NCBI GenBank assembly: GCA_035942915.1
Contig: DASZCR010000018.1
Coordinates: forward strand, 1-21,905
From: DASZCR01 sp035942915
GTDB lineage: Bacteria > Acidobacteriota > Blastocatellia > Pyrinomonadales > Pyrinomonadaceae
Direction of reading: 5' to 3'
DNA length: 21,905 bases
Below, piece by piece: positions 7,676-16,108 of this stretch. Position 1 is the stretch's first letter. Each line of letters begins with the position of its first letter. The notes beneath the pieces are model-generated. The model did not search any database, had not been told where the DNA came from, and was given only the letters and a program-made list of their open reading frames with translations. The translations under genes were made by a program, and so were the position numbers.

Positions 7676-8134
7676 TTAGCCGACCGGACGACCGAGAATC
7701 TGCGAACTGACGCTCGACGCGACACGGCGCGCCTCATTGCCGAGTGTGGCGCGCGCCTCCTCCGCCTGCGTGCGGATGGCCGCCTTCTGCTCCTCTATCT
7801 CGTGTCCGGCATCTTCCCTCACCGCTTCCAGACGACGCTGGCGCTCACGCATCGCCTCACCACGCTGCTGTTCCAGCAGGCGATAACCTTGCGTCCTCGC
7901 CTCGCGCAGAGAATATTCGTAGCGCGTGAGGCTCTCATCAACCCGACGCAAAATATCGCGCGCCTCGCCCGTACGCCCGTGCGTCCGCCGCTCGCGCTCC
8001 TCAAGTACGCGATTGATAGGCTTGTAGAGGGTCTTGTTCAACACAAAGACCATCACCAAAATAATCGCGATGTGCAGGAAAAGCGTCCCGTCGGGTACGA
8101 GTTGGATGGATTCTGCGAAACCTAAAAAGACCAT
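7676..8134 (-). CDS. atpF': ATP synthase F0 b'-type subunit (second b subunit)
   Basis: This 152-aa protein has one N-terminal membrane segment at about residues 17-35 (LFLHIAIILVMVFVLNKTL), the conserved YKPINRVLEER junction, and then an uninterrupted charged coiled coil. Two different b-type genes side by side imply a heterodimeric b/b' stalk, as known in photosynthetic bacteria and several other phyla. It is the first gene of the visible atp cluster. The a and c subunit genes (atpB, atpE), which usually precede it, are not here; instead there is a 340-nt non-coding stretch and then parB. Confidence 0.9.
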   Translation of the reverse strand: MVFLGFAESIQLVPDGTLFLHIAIILVMVFVLNKTLYKPINRVLEERERRTHGRTGEARDILRRVDESLTRYEYSLREARTQGYRLLEQQRGEAMRERQRRLEAVREDAGHEIEEQKAAIRTQAEEARATLGNEARRVASSVSSQILGRPVG

Positions 8135-8474
8135 AATGAGTAAAGGTCGGACTGAGGACTCAAGACCTCGGTTACATTTAATGATAAGTGCTGAATTTGC
8201 TTGCGTGCCAAAAGGTTAGGAGTTTAACACGCGATTTTGCAGAGCGTCAAGGAACGCTCTCGATAGAACTCCGCAGATTTTTACGCTCAGAAGTGAGTAT
8301 TCTTCGTCCCTTCTTCACTCGCAAAACCCCTTCAGACGCCCCTCACAGCGACCTTCCCAATATCAACATCTAGACATCCTAAAACCCCAATTTACTTTTT
8401 AAACGCTACACATTTTAAAGCACTTAGCGCCTATGTATCGGGATTTCATTTTAAAATTTAAGATTGATTTTCGG
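8135..8474. other. Non-coding AT-rich gap between parB and the atp cluster
   Basis: No convincing gene is present in these 340 nt, which are clearly richer in A+T than the flanking genes. The region must carry the end of parB transcription and the atp promoter. A 7-bp stem hairpin (AGAGCGT/ACGCTCT, 8241-8260) lies in it without a good T tract. A poor promoter candidate for the atp genes on the - strand is TTGGCA (8211-8206) with TATCAT (8186-8181), at an unfavourable 19-nt spacing. Near parB lies the palindromic A/T run ATTTTAAAATTTAA. Confidence 0.6.
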
Positions 8475-9353
8475 CTAATCAGATTCGTGAGACGGCATCA
8501 GCAGTTCGTAGAGGCGCTGGAGGTCTTTCTGGCTGTAATACTCAATCTCGATTTTTCCTCCCTCGCCGCTTTGACTGACAGAAATGCGAACCTGCGTCCC
8601 GAAACGTCGACGCAATTTAGACTCGGCCGCTTTCACATTCGCGTCCTGACGCGGAGCGGCCGTCCGCACGGCCGCCTCGGCCGGGTTCGCACCGTTTATA
8701 ATTCTCTTGATGGCACGCTCGGTATCACGCACGGACATCCCCTGCTCCACAATGTTTCGCGCAACACGTCTCTGCACATCCGGGTCGTCAACCCCCAGTA
8801 GAGCTCGCGCGTGTCCCATAGAGAGCTTTTCCTGCTCCACAAGGCGTTGAATATCTTCGGGTAAACGTAAGAGTCGTAAGTAGTTAGTGATAAACGTGCG
8901 GTCGCGTCCAACGCGTTGTGCGACCACTTCCTGTGTCAGACCAAGAGTCTCGATAAGTCTCTTATAGGCCTGTGCCTCTTCAATCGCGTTAAGTTCTTGT
9001 CGCTGAATGTTCTCGATAAGCGCAAGCTCTAAAATCTTATCCTCCGGGATGTCCCGTACGATGGCCGGGACTCTCTGAAGTCCTGCGCGTTGCGCGGCGC
9101 GCCACCTTCTCTCGCCGGCTATCAACTGATAGCGGCCGCCGTCCTGTCGTCTGATGACGAGTGGTTGAATGATGCCGTTAGAGCGGATTGATTGGGCTAA
9201 ATTTTCAAGACGTTCCTCGTCGAAGTTGGTGCGGGGTTGGAGACTGTTCGGCTCAATGAAGTCGATATCGACTTCAATCATCTCCTCACTGGGCGTCGCC
9301 GGCGAGTCCGACAGCAGTGCGCTCAAGCCCCGGCCGAGAACTCTTCTTGTCAT
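8475..9353 (-). CDS. parB: ParB chromosome partitioning protein
   Basis: The 292-aa protein starts MTRRVLGRGLSALLSD; LGRGLSALL is the N-terminal motif by which ParB stimulates ParA ATPase. The central domain has the CTP-binding/ParB box motif GERRWRAAQRAG and the helix-turn-helix region around TLGLTQEVVAQRVGRDRTFITNYLRLLRLP that reads parS. The C-terminal dimerisation part ends with YELLMPSHESD. ParB loads at parS, spreads by CTP-dependent sliding and organises the origin. GGAG lies 10 nt upstream of the ATG, inside parA, so the start is well supported and the gene overlaps the end of parA by 68 nt. Confidence 0.97.
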   Translation of the reverse strand: MTRRVLGRGLSALLSDSPATPSEEMIEVDIDFIEPNSLQPRTNFDEERLENLAQSIRSNGIIQPLVIRRQDGGRYQLIAGERRWRAAQRAGLQRVPAIVRDIPEDKILELALIENIQRQELNAIEEAQAYKRLIETLGLTQEVVAQRVGRDRTFITNYLRLLRLPEDIQRLVEQEKLSMGHARALLGVDDPDVQRRVARNIVEQGMSVRDTERAIKRIINGANPAEAAVRTAAPRQDANVKAAESKLRRRFGTQVRISVSQSGEGGKIEIEYYSQKDLQRLYELLMPSHESD

Positions 9354-10107
9354 GAGCCATTATCTCCTTTGCCAACTGTAGATAGCTTTCCGCCCCGCGA
9401 GACCGTATATCATAGAGGATAATAGGTTTACCGTAACTTGGCGCTTCCGCCAGACGCACATTACGGGGTATCACCGCTTCAAAAACCTGACTTCCGTAAA
9501 AGTCTCTCAAATCGGCTGCCACAGCGGCTGAAAGGTTCGTCCTTTCGTCGTACATCGTCAGCAACAGCCCCTCAATCGTCAGTCCCGGGTTGAGAGAACG
9601 TCTGATGCGCGCCAGAGTGTCGAACAGTTCGGTCACGCCTTCGAGTGCGTAATACTCGCATTGAATCGGAACCAGCAGGGAACTGGCAGCCGTCAGAGCG
9701 TTGAGCGTCAGCAGTCCGAGCGAGGGAGGGCAGTCGATGATGATGAAGTCGTAATCGTCCCTGAGCGGGCGCAGGGCATCCTGTAACCTGTACTCGCGCC
9801 TCTCCTGGTCTACCAACTCCACCTCAGCGCCAATCAGATTCTTGTCTGACGGAAGGACTTTGAGCAGTGGGATTTCCGTGTTCTGAATGATGTTGACGAG
9901 CGGTTCGTTGAGCACGAGCGCGTGGTAGAGGCTGCGCCGGAAGCTGCCGCGCTGAACACCGACGCCGGAGGTGGCGTTGGCCTGTGGGTCTGTATCCACC
10001 AATAGGACGCGCATTTCGGAGACCGCGAGTGCGGCGGCCAGATTAACGGAGGTGGTAGTCTTTCCCACGCCCCCTTTTTGATTCGCCACCGCGATAATTT
10101 TCGCCAT
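9286..10107 (-). CDS. parA: ParA (Soj-type) chromosome partitioning ATPase
   Basis: The 273-aa protein has the deviant Walker A motif KGGVGKTTT at residues 11-19 and Walker A' VDTDPQANAT, and IDCPPSLGLLTLNAL as Walker B region. These define a ParA/MinD-type dimerising ATPase that binds DNA in its ATP form and moves ParB-parS complexes. AAGGA lies 7 nt upstream of the ATG. The C-terminus continues about 20 residues past the usual family end (after LAKEIMAHD), and this tail is the part encoded in the overlap with parB. The two parS-like sites lie about 140 nt upstream. Confidence 0.97.
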   Translation of the reverse strand: MAKIIAVANQKGGVGKTTTSVNLAAALAVSEMRVLLVDTDPQANATSGVGVQRGSFRRSLYHALVLNEPLVNIIQNTEIPLLKVLPSDKNLIGAEVELVDQERREYRLQDALRPLRDDYDFIIIDCPPSLGLLTLNALTAASSLLVPIQCEYYALEGVTELFDTLARIRRSLNPGLTIEGLLLTMYDERTNLSAAVAADLRDFYGSQVFEAVIPRNVRLAEAPSYGKPIILYDIRSRGAESYLQLAKEIMAHDKKSSRPGLERTAVGLAGDAQ

Positions 10108-10239
10108 TCTCTGTTCCTTCAGCGCGGTTTCCTAAACGGCAGCCAAATTATCATAAAACGCACCGGGACGGCCACAATTTTAAGCACTCAGGCAGGCAAC
10201 AATTGCATATACGAGCCGCCGGGAGCTTGAAAATTGGCT

Positions 10240-10301
10240 GAAAAATGACCGTTTCACGTGACACATAGGGGTTTCGCATCAATGTGTCACGTGAAACGGT
10301 C
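10240..10301 (-). terminator. Putative intrinsic terminator of mnmG formed by the parS pair
   Basis: On the - strand, just after the mnmG stop, the transcript would fold into a perfect 20-bp stem with a 15-nt loop (10301 to 10247), followed at once by ATTTTTC (10246-10240). The stem plus T tract has the form of a rho-independent terminator separating the mnmG operon from parAB. Confidence 0.6.
10247..10301. promoter_or_regulatory. Pair of parS-like ParB binding sites in inverted orientation
   Basis: GACCGTTTCACGTGACACAT at 10247-10266 is repeated as its exact reverse complement at 10282-10301, with a 15-nt gap. Each copy contains a 16-mer, CGTTTCACGTGACACA, that matches the well-known bacterial parS consensus TGTTTCACGTGAAACA at 14 of 16 positions. 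Location just upstream of parAB near the origin fits a centromere. That the sites are used by this ParB is inference. Confidence 0.9.
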
Positions 10302-10320
10302 GGCTGCGGAGAGCGGTTTT

Positions 10321-12204
10321 TCAGGCCGCTTTGTGCAGTTTCAACTGGAAGAGGAGTGTGGAGAGAGCGCCCGGTGTGAGACCGGGGATGCGACGCGCAT
10401 GACCAAAGGTCTGAGGACGAACCCTCTCAAGCCGCTCGACCATCTCGTGGGAAAGGCCGCTAATCTGCCGGAAATTGAAGTCAGAGGGTAGGCGTAGATG
10501 GTCGTAATGATGCAGACGTTCGAAGCTATTGCGCTGCGTGTTGACGTAGCCTGCGTAGAGGATATCGGCCAGAGCTGTGTCGAGTTCGGCGCGTGTGATA
10601 TCGGAACGGACATCTGAAGGCAGAAGGCGCTCAATGAGGTCTCCATCGACGTACGGATAGTGAACCAGTTGTGCAAGCGTGAAAGAGTCGCCCAAATCTC
10701 TGCCCAAAAGGGCGGAAACGGCTGAGTAGGTCGAATCGGAGCGTTTGAAGCGCGTCTGTTCAAGGGAGGTTCGCAGTTTCGTCAGATTGTCCCGCCGACT
10801 CTGGAACTTTTCCCATTCGGTATCGCCGACCAGACCGAATTCGCGGCCGTGCGGAGAGAGACGTGAGTCGGCCGTGTCGTAGCGTAGAGCTAGACGGTAT
10901 TCGGCGCGGGAGGTGAACATGCGGTAGGGTTCGTCGACGCCCTGCGTAATCAGGTCGTCGATGAGGACGCCGATGTAAGACTCCTCACGTGAGAGACGGA
11001 AACCTTCACGCCCTTGCACGTAGAGTGCGGCGTTGACGCCTGCAAGCAACCCTTGACAGGCGGCCTCCTCATAGCCGGTCGTGCCGTTTATCTGCCCGGC
11101 GAAGAAAAGTCCTTTAACTCTCGTAGTTTGCAGGAAATGCGTGAGTTCGCGCGGGTCTACGAAATCATACTCGATGGCGTAGCCGGGGCGGATGATGCGC
11201 GCTTCTTCGAGGCCGGGGATTTTGTGTACCAGTTCCTGTTGCAGCTCAGACGGCAGGGAAGTGGAGAATCCGTTGAGATAGACCTCGTTTGTATCGTGAC
11301 CTTCAGGCTCAAGAAATAGCTGGTGGCGATTCTTATCCGGGAATTTGACAACCTTATCCTCGATGGAGGGGCAATAGCGCGGGCCGACGCCTTTAATCTG
11401 CCCGGAATAGAGCGGAGATTCGTTGAGGTTGGCGCGGATAGCATCGTGGACATGCTCGGAGGTATAGCCGATAAAGCACGTAATTTGAGGCTGTTCAATA
11501 CTTTCCGTCGAGAAGGAGAAGGGCACGGGACGCTCATCAGCAGGCTGTGGTTCGAAGACAGACCAATCAATCGTCCGTCCGTCCAGACGTGGAGGCGTGC
11601 CGGTTTTCAGACGCCCGACGGGGAAGCCGAGCCGCTTTAGACTTTCCGCGAGTTCGATGGAGGCAGGTTCCCCGGCGCGACCGGCTGTGTAGGTGCGTCT
11701 GCCCGTGTGGATGAGGCCGTTGAGGAAGGTTCCTGTCGCCATCACGACAGCCTGAGCCCTCAGCCGACGAGAATCTTGCAGTTCCACGCCACACACTTTT
11801 CCATTTTCGATGATCAAATCGACGACGAGCCCTTGTCTTAAATGTAAATTCGGGGTCGCTTCGAGCGTGTGGCGCATCTCCGTGCGATAGAGTGCGCGGT
11901 CTGCCTGTGCGCGTGGTGCCTGGACGGCAGGGCCGCGTGAGCGGTTGAGGAGACGAAACTGGATGCCCGTCCGGTCGATGACGCGTCCCATGATGCCGCC
12001 GAGGGCGTCTATTTCGCGCACGAGATGGCCTTTAGCTACACCTCCGACCGCTGGATTGCAGGACATTTGTCCGATTAAATCCAGACTGAGAGTGACGAGC
12101 GCTGTCTCTGCGCCCATGCGTGCGGCGGCTGAAGCGGCCTCACATCCGGCGTGGCCTGCGCCAATCACGATTACATCAAAAGCCTCGTCGAAGCTCATCC
12201 TCAT
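10321..12204 (-). CDS. mnmG: tRNA uridine-5-carboxymethylaminomethyl modification enzyme MnmG (GidA)
   Basis: The 627-aa protein has the FAD-binding DVIVIGAGHAGCEAA near residues 10-24 and the strongly conserved GQMSCNPAVGGVAKGHLVRE segment. The C-terminal helical domain ends with IPGLTPGALSTLLFQLK. With MnmE it installs the cmnm5/nm5 group on wobble U34 of certain tRNAs. Its ATG overlaps the mnmE stop as ATGA, so the two partners are translationally coupled; an ATG two codons later is an alternative start. Length is typical. Confidence 0.97.
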   Translation of the reverse strand: MRMSFDEAFDVIVIGAGHAGCEAASAAARMGAETALVTLSLDLIGQMSCNPAVGGVAKGHLVREIDALGGIMGRVIDRTGIQFRLLNRSRGPAVQAPRAQADRALYRTEMRHTLEATPNLHLRQGLVVDLIIENGKVCGVELQDSRRLRAQAVVMATGTFLNGLIHTGRRTYTAGRAGEPASIELAESLKRLGFPVGRLKTGTPPRLDGRTIDWSVFEPQPADERPVPFSFSTESIEQPQITCFIGYTSEHVHDAIRANLNESPLYSGQIKGVGPRYCPSIEDKVVKFPDKNRHQLFLEPEGHDTNEVYLNGFSTSLPSELQQELVHKIPGLEEARIIRPGYAIEYDFVDPRELTHFLQTTRVKGLFFAGQINGTTGYEEAACQGLLAGVNAALYVQGREGFRLSREESYIGVLIDDLITQGVDEPYRMFTSRAEYRLALRYDTADSRLSPHGREFGLVGDTEWEKFQSRRDNLTKLRTSLEQTRFKRSDSTYSAVSALLGRDLGDSFTLAQLVHYPYVDGDLIERLLPSDVRSDITRAELDTALADILYAGYVNTQRNSFERLHHYDHLRLPSDFNFRQISGLSHEMVERLERVRPQTFGHARRIPGLTPGALSTLLFQLKLHKAA

Positions 12205-13571
12205 TTCCCTATGCAGAAAGTTGAGAAAATCTGCGTCAAAACATCATCCGGAGTCGTCTCGCCGGTAATCTCTCCGAGAAAACGGAGGGCGTCGTAGAGA
12301 CCGACCAACAGTAGCTCCTCGCTGGCGCGTTGGCGAACCAAATCTTCGGAGCGGCGCAGCGCTTCGGCCGTGCGCCGCAAGAGGTCGAAGTGGCGCGCGT
12401 TCGTTATCAGAAAGCCGGTTTCATGTGTCTCTCGATTGACGAACGGCTCCATTATAGCAGCACAAAGCCGTTCAAGCCCCGCGCCGGTCTTCGCGGAGAC
12501 GGGAACGAGCGGAGAGCCGTTTGTGCGTGCGCTGACGTGCGCGAGGTCAAACGTTGCAAGGTCGCTTTTGTTGAGGGCGATGAGGTGACGGCTCGCTGCT
12601 GTCTGGTCGAGCACTTCCTCATCCTCCTTCGTCAGAGGCTGAGAACCATCGAGAATGACGACCACGAGGTCTGCATCTACGATGGCGCGGCGCGTGCGCT
12701 CAATGCCGAGTTGTTCAATCTGGTCGCCGGAGGCGCGCACGCCCGCCGTGTCCGTGAGCAGCACAGGCACGCCGTCCAGACTCAAAACTTCACTTAAACT
12801 ATCACGTGTGGTACCGGGAACATCTGTCACAATAGCTCTATCCGCAGCCAGCAATCTATTGAAAACACTGGACTTACCCACATTCGGGCGACCGGCCAGC
12901 GTGACCTTCAGACCCTCTTTCAGGAGACGACCGGCGCGGAAAGTCTGTGCCAGCGTGTCGACTCTTCGGGCGAGTTCGGAGAGCTTTTCGCCGACCTGTC
13001 GTGTCACGTCTTCAGGCAGGTCGTCCTCGACAAATTCGAGCGAGGATTCGAGCGGGACGATGATTTCGAGCAGCGCACTTTTGACGGGCTTGAGACGTGC
13101 GGAGAGTTCGCCGCCGAGTTGGCGCGCGGCCTGACGAACGGCAGCGTAGGTCTGCGCGTCGATGAGGTCGCGGATGGCTTCGGCCTGGCTGAGATTGAGA
13201 CGGCCGTTCGAGAGAGCGCGGAGGGTGAATTCGCCGGGGTCGGCCGCGCGTGCTCCCTCGTTGAGCAAGCGGTCGAGGATGTGCAGCAGGAGCGTGGGCG
13301 AGCCGTGACAGCTTAGCTCAAGGACATCTTCGCCGGTGAAGGAGTGCGGGGCTTTGAAGTAGGTGACGAGAGCGCGGTCGATAACCTGCGCCTCCGAGCC
13401 TTCGTCGTAGATGTTTCTCAGCGCGACGCGGTTCGGTTCAGGTGCGAAGCTTTCGTCGCGCAGCAGACGGCGCGCGAGGGGGAGCGCGTGCTGTCCGCTA
13501 ATGCGGATAACGCCGATGCCGCCGCGACCGGGCGGCGTCGAGAGAGCAACGATGGTGTCTGTTGCTTGCAA
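12201..13571 (-). CDS. mnmE: tRNA modification GTPase MnmE (TrmE)
   Basis: The 456-aa protein begins TDTIVALSTPPGRGGIGVIR after the first few residues, the folate-binding N-domain. The G domain has GRPNVGKSS at 227-235, the GTTRD switch and DTAGVR, and NKSD. It ends with the invariant FCIGK, whose Cys453 is needed for tRNA modification. The only start available in frame is TTG at 13571, and no ribosome binding site is obvious, so the start is uncertain by a few codons. It lies 70 nt after jag and overlaps mnmG by 4 nt. Confidence 0.96.
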   Translation of the reverse strand: MQATDTIVALSTPPGRGGIGVIRISGQHALPLARRLLRDESFAPEPNRVALRNIYDEGSEAQVIDRALVTYFKAPHSFTGEDVLELSCHGSPTLLLHILDRLLNEGARAADPGEFTLRALSNGRLNLSQAEAIRDLIDAQTYAAVRQAARQLGGELSARLKPVKSALLEIIVPLESSLEFVEDDLPEDVTRQVGEKLSELARRVDTLAQTFRAGRLLKEGLKVTLAGRPNVGKSSVFNRLLAADRAIVTDVPGTTRDSLSEVLSLDGVPVLLTDTAGVRASGDQIEQLGIERTRRAIVDADLVVVILDGSQPLTKEDEEVLDQTAASRHLIALNKSDLATFDLAHVSARTNGSPLVPVSAKTGAGLERLCAAIMEPFVNRETHETGFLITNARHFDLLRRTAEALRRSEDLVRQRASEELLLVGLYDALRFLGEITGETTPDDVLTQIFSTFCIGK

Positions 13572-13641
13572 GTTTTTGGCAGCGTGGAAAGAGAAGGCTC
13601 GCGCAGCGCGGTCGCGACCGACGAGCGCTTCGCGAACGGTC

Positions 13642-14106
13642 TTAGTGTTTGGGGGCTTTCTTCAAACTGACTTTGAGGCGGCGCGCATTGCCTTCGCCGA
13701 TTGATTCTGTGGCGAGGTCTACTTCGGCGGCAAGCGTGAGATGGATGACGCGCCGCTCGTTGGCGTTCATGGGGCCGAAGGTGAAGGCGACGCCGGAGGC
13801 GCGGACGCGTTCGGCAGCATGTCTCGCCATCGCGCGCAACTCGGCCTCACGCATCGCGCGGAAGCTGTCCACGTCGCAGACGAAGCGTTGACCGTGCGCC
13901 AGACCGCGACCGAAAGATTGGTTAACGAGATGTTCGAGCGCGTCGAGGAGTTCGCCGCCTTCGGCGCGCAGCAGAGGCGCGTCCGAGCCTTCGATGTCGA
14001 GCATGCAGCCGCCTTCAAACTCGCTGGCCGTCGCGCGCAAATCGAACTTCGCGCCGTCGAAAACGGCGTTGAGAAAATCCTGCGCGTCATCAAAAACCTG
14101 TTTCAT
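13642..14106 (-). CDS. jag: Short Jag/KhpB-like KH-R3H RNA-binding protein
   Basis: This 154-aa protein occupies the usual jag position between yidC and mnmE. Residues about 75-154 form an R3H domain: NERRVIHLTL gives the R118-x3-H122 signature, and ESIGEGNARRLKVSL is the conserved end. The first 70 residues correspond to a KH domain ending in LLDALEHLVNQ, but the GxxG loop that grips RNA reads AEGG (48-51), lacking the first Gly. The N-terminal Jag_N domain of many homologues is missing. By family it should bind RNA; partner and target are unknown. An AGG lies 10 nt before the ATG, 23 nt after the yidC stop. Confidence 0.85.
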   Translation of the reverse strand: MKQVFDDAQDFLNAVFDGAKFDLRATASEFEGGCMLDIEGSDAPLLRAEGGELLDALEHLVNQSFGRGLAHGQRFVCDVDSFRAMREAELRAMARHAAERVRASGVAFTFGPMNANERRVIHLTLAAEVDLATESIGEGNARRLKVSLKKAPKH

Positions 14107-14129
14107 CTCGTCAATACCTAATCTGAGTT

Positions 14130-16040
14130 TCAGGTCTGCGAAGCGCGCGCCGCGCTCAGTTTTTTCGTCGGCCCGCTTTTGCGCGGACGCGTCTCAGCAC
14201 GATTCTTTTCCGGCGGCTCTTCGTCGTCTTCAGATTTGACGAGTCGGTTAATCAACAACTGTTGACTGAAGCCGACGATGTTGCCGACGAGCCAGTAGAC
14301 GAGCAACCCCGAAGGTGCGCTCCACAGCATGTAGAGCATCATCAGCGGGAGCACGACGGCCATCATCTTACGCTGCAAGGGGTCGGCCGACGGCGCTGGT
14401 GTAATCAGTTGCAGCACGACCATCGAGCCTGCCATCAGGAAGGGCAGCAGGTGGATAGGGTCTGATGCGGAGAGGTCAGGCATCCAGAGAAACGAAGCCG
14501 CGCGAAAGTCTATCGAGATGGTTATCGCGCTGTAGAGCGCGAAAAGAAAAGGCATCTGAATCAGCAGCGGCAGACAGCCGCCGAGAGGATTTCCCTCCTT
14601 CATCAGACGCAGTTGCTCCATCTGCAACTCTTTCAGGCGGGGGTCGTTCTGCTTCATCCCCTTGATTTTTTCCTGCAACTCTTTCATCCGCGGCGCGAGT
14701 TTCTGCGCCTTCTTCATCGACTTCGACGAGCGCCACTTGAGCGGGAAAAAGAGCGTGTAGATGATAATCGTAAAGAGGATGATGGCGACGCCGTAGCTGC
14801 CCGTCAGTTGGTTGAGATGCTTAATCGACCAGAGAATCGGGCGTGCGAGCGGGCGAGAGATGCTTGAAAACCAACCGTAGTTGATGAGTTCTTCGAGGTC
14901 GACGGGGCGGCCACCATGCGCAGCGGAGAGTTCTTCGCTGATGCTGTTGAGCAGGTAATGGTCTTTCGGCCCGACGAAGAGCGGCGTCGGCGCGCCATCG
15001 GTCGGGACAGGCACGTGGGCCGTTATCAGGTGACGCTCCTCCTTGTTGCCGTCGGAGACATGTTCGTACTTCTGCGTACGATATTCCAGCCCCTCAATCG
15101 GTCGCGGCAGAACGAGCGCCATCGCAAAATATGTATCGCCGACGCTCGCCCAATCGACTTGTCCGCCAATCCTCTGAACCTTCTCCCCGTTGACCTCCGC
15201 GTTCTCTTTGTTACCGGCAATCTCCGATGCAGTCAGACGCATCGTTTTCTCGCCGCCGACAGCGACCGCTTCGGGCGCAACCTGATAGAAAGTGTAATGC
15301 GGTGTTCCCTGGTCGCCGATGTTCGGGCCGACGGCCATCTTCACGTTGGGAAGCGGCTGGCCGTTTCGCGTGACTCTGGTTTCAAGGACGACGTTGTAGC
15401 TATCGGCCTTGAAGGTCAGCGCCTTCGTCACGTCGAGACCACTCGCAGGGTCAGTCATCTTGAGTTCGACGCGGCGCTCCTCGCCCGGCTTCAACTCAAG
15501 GACGGCATCGCCTTCGCCCGCGATGTCGCCTGTGCGGTAGTTGCGCGAGCCGAGCGGGACATCGAGCACGGCCTCTCCCGCCGATAGTTGGAGCGGCTGC
15601 GTGCGCGGCTTTCCTCTGAGAGATTCCGGCAGGTTTGCTTCCTGCGGGATTAACTGAAGCTGCTGCTCTCGCTCCTTCGTGCTGGCGATGGAGTAGAGTT
15701 TGCGCTCGCGCTTCGTTTCAGGGTCTCTGTAGGTCTTGATAATCCAACTCGTCGCAACCGCGCCGCGCGAGTCCAGACGGGTTTCGTAGAGCGGCGTCGA
15801 GATGGTCAGAGTCCGCTGTGGAGCATCGTCAACGACAGTCGTTGATGGGTCTGTTTGAGCGTTCGTCGCAGCTTCGGTCGGCGCAGGGGTCTCAGGCGCA
15901 GGCGTTTGGGCAGACTGCTGCTGAGCGTTCGCGTTGTTGGCGTTATTTTTCGTCGGAGGCGGCGGAGGGAAAAGATAGCTCCAACCAATAAGGATGACGG
16001 CGGAAAGGACTAAGGCAAGTAAAAGGCGCTTCTGTTCCAT
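14130..16040 (-). CDS. yidC: Membrane protein insertase YidC
   Basis: From the ATG at 16040 the protein is 636 aa. It begins MEQKRLLLALVLSAVILIGW, the first membrane helix, followed by a proline run and a low-complexity Asn/Gln/Ala/Pro linker. A large periplasmic beta domain follows to about residue 360. The C-terminal insertase part has GSYGVAIILFTIIIYTLFFP, the cytoplasmic helical loop rich in Lys and Met, then GGCLPLLIQMPFLFALYSAI and further membrane helices, and ends with a basic tail. It inserts membrane proteins alone or with Sec; ATP synthase F0 subunits are known clients in other bacteria. A GTG six codons upstream (16058) is an alternative start. Confidence 0.96.
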   Translation of the reverse strand: MEQKRLLLALVLSAVILIGWSYLFPPPPPTKNNANNANAQQQSAQTPAPETPAPTEAATNAQTDPSTTVVDDAPQRTLTISTPLYETRLDSRGAVATSWIIKTYRDPETKRERKLYSIASTKEREQQLQLIPQEANLPESLRGKPRTQPLQLSAGEAVLDVPLGSRNYRTGDIAGEGDAVLELKPGEERRVELKMTDPASGLDVTKALTFKADSYNVVLETRVTRNGQPLPNVKMAVGPNIGDQGTPHYTFYQVAPEAVAVGGEKTMRLTASEIAGNKENAEVNGEKVQRIGGQVDWASVGDTYFAMALVLPRPIEGLEYRTQKYEHVSDGNKEERHLITAHVPVPTDGAPTPLFVGPKDHYLLNSISEELSAAHGGRPVDLEELINYGWFSSISRPLARPILWSIKHLNQLTGSYGVAIILFTIIIYTLFFPLKWRSSKSMKKAQKLAPRMKELQEKIKGMKQNDPRLKELQMEQLRLMKEGNPLGGCLPLLIQMPFLFALYSAITISIDFRAASFLWMPDLSASDPIHLLPFLMAGSMVVLQLITPAPSADPLQRKMMAVVLPLMMLYMLWSAPSGLLVYWLVGNIVGFSQQLLINRLVKSEDDEEPPEKNRAETRPRKSGPTKKLSAARASQT

Positions 16041-16108
16041 GAAGTTTAATACGAACACCCGCGACGGCTGTTTGAAAAAATCCTATCTGCCGACCACAGC
16101 CGGAAATG

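Noticed and set aside
8241..8260. Hairpin between parB and the atp genes as terminator of parB
   Set aside because: The stem is 7 bp and there is no T tract after it on the - strand. It also lies over 200 nt from the parB stop.
10985..10992. TCACGTGA inside mnmG as a third parS site
   Set aside because: Only the central 8-bp palindrome matches. The flanks read CTCC and GAGA rather than GTTT and AAAC.
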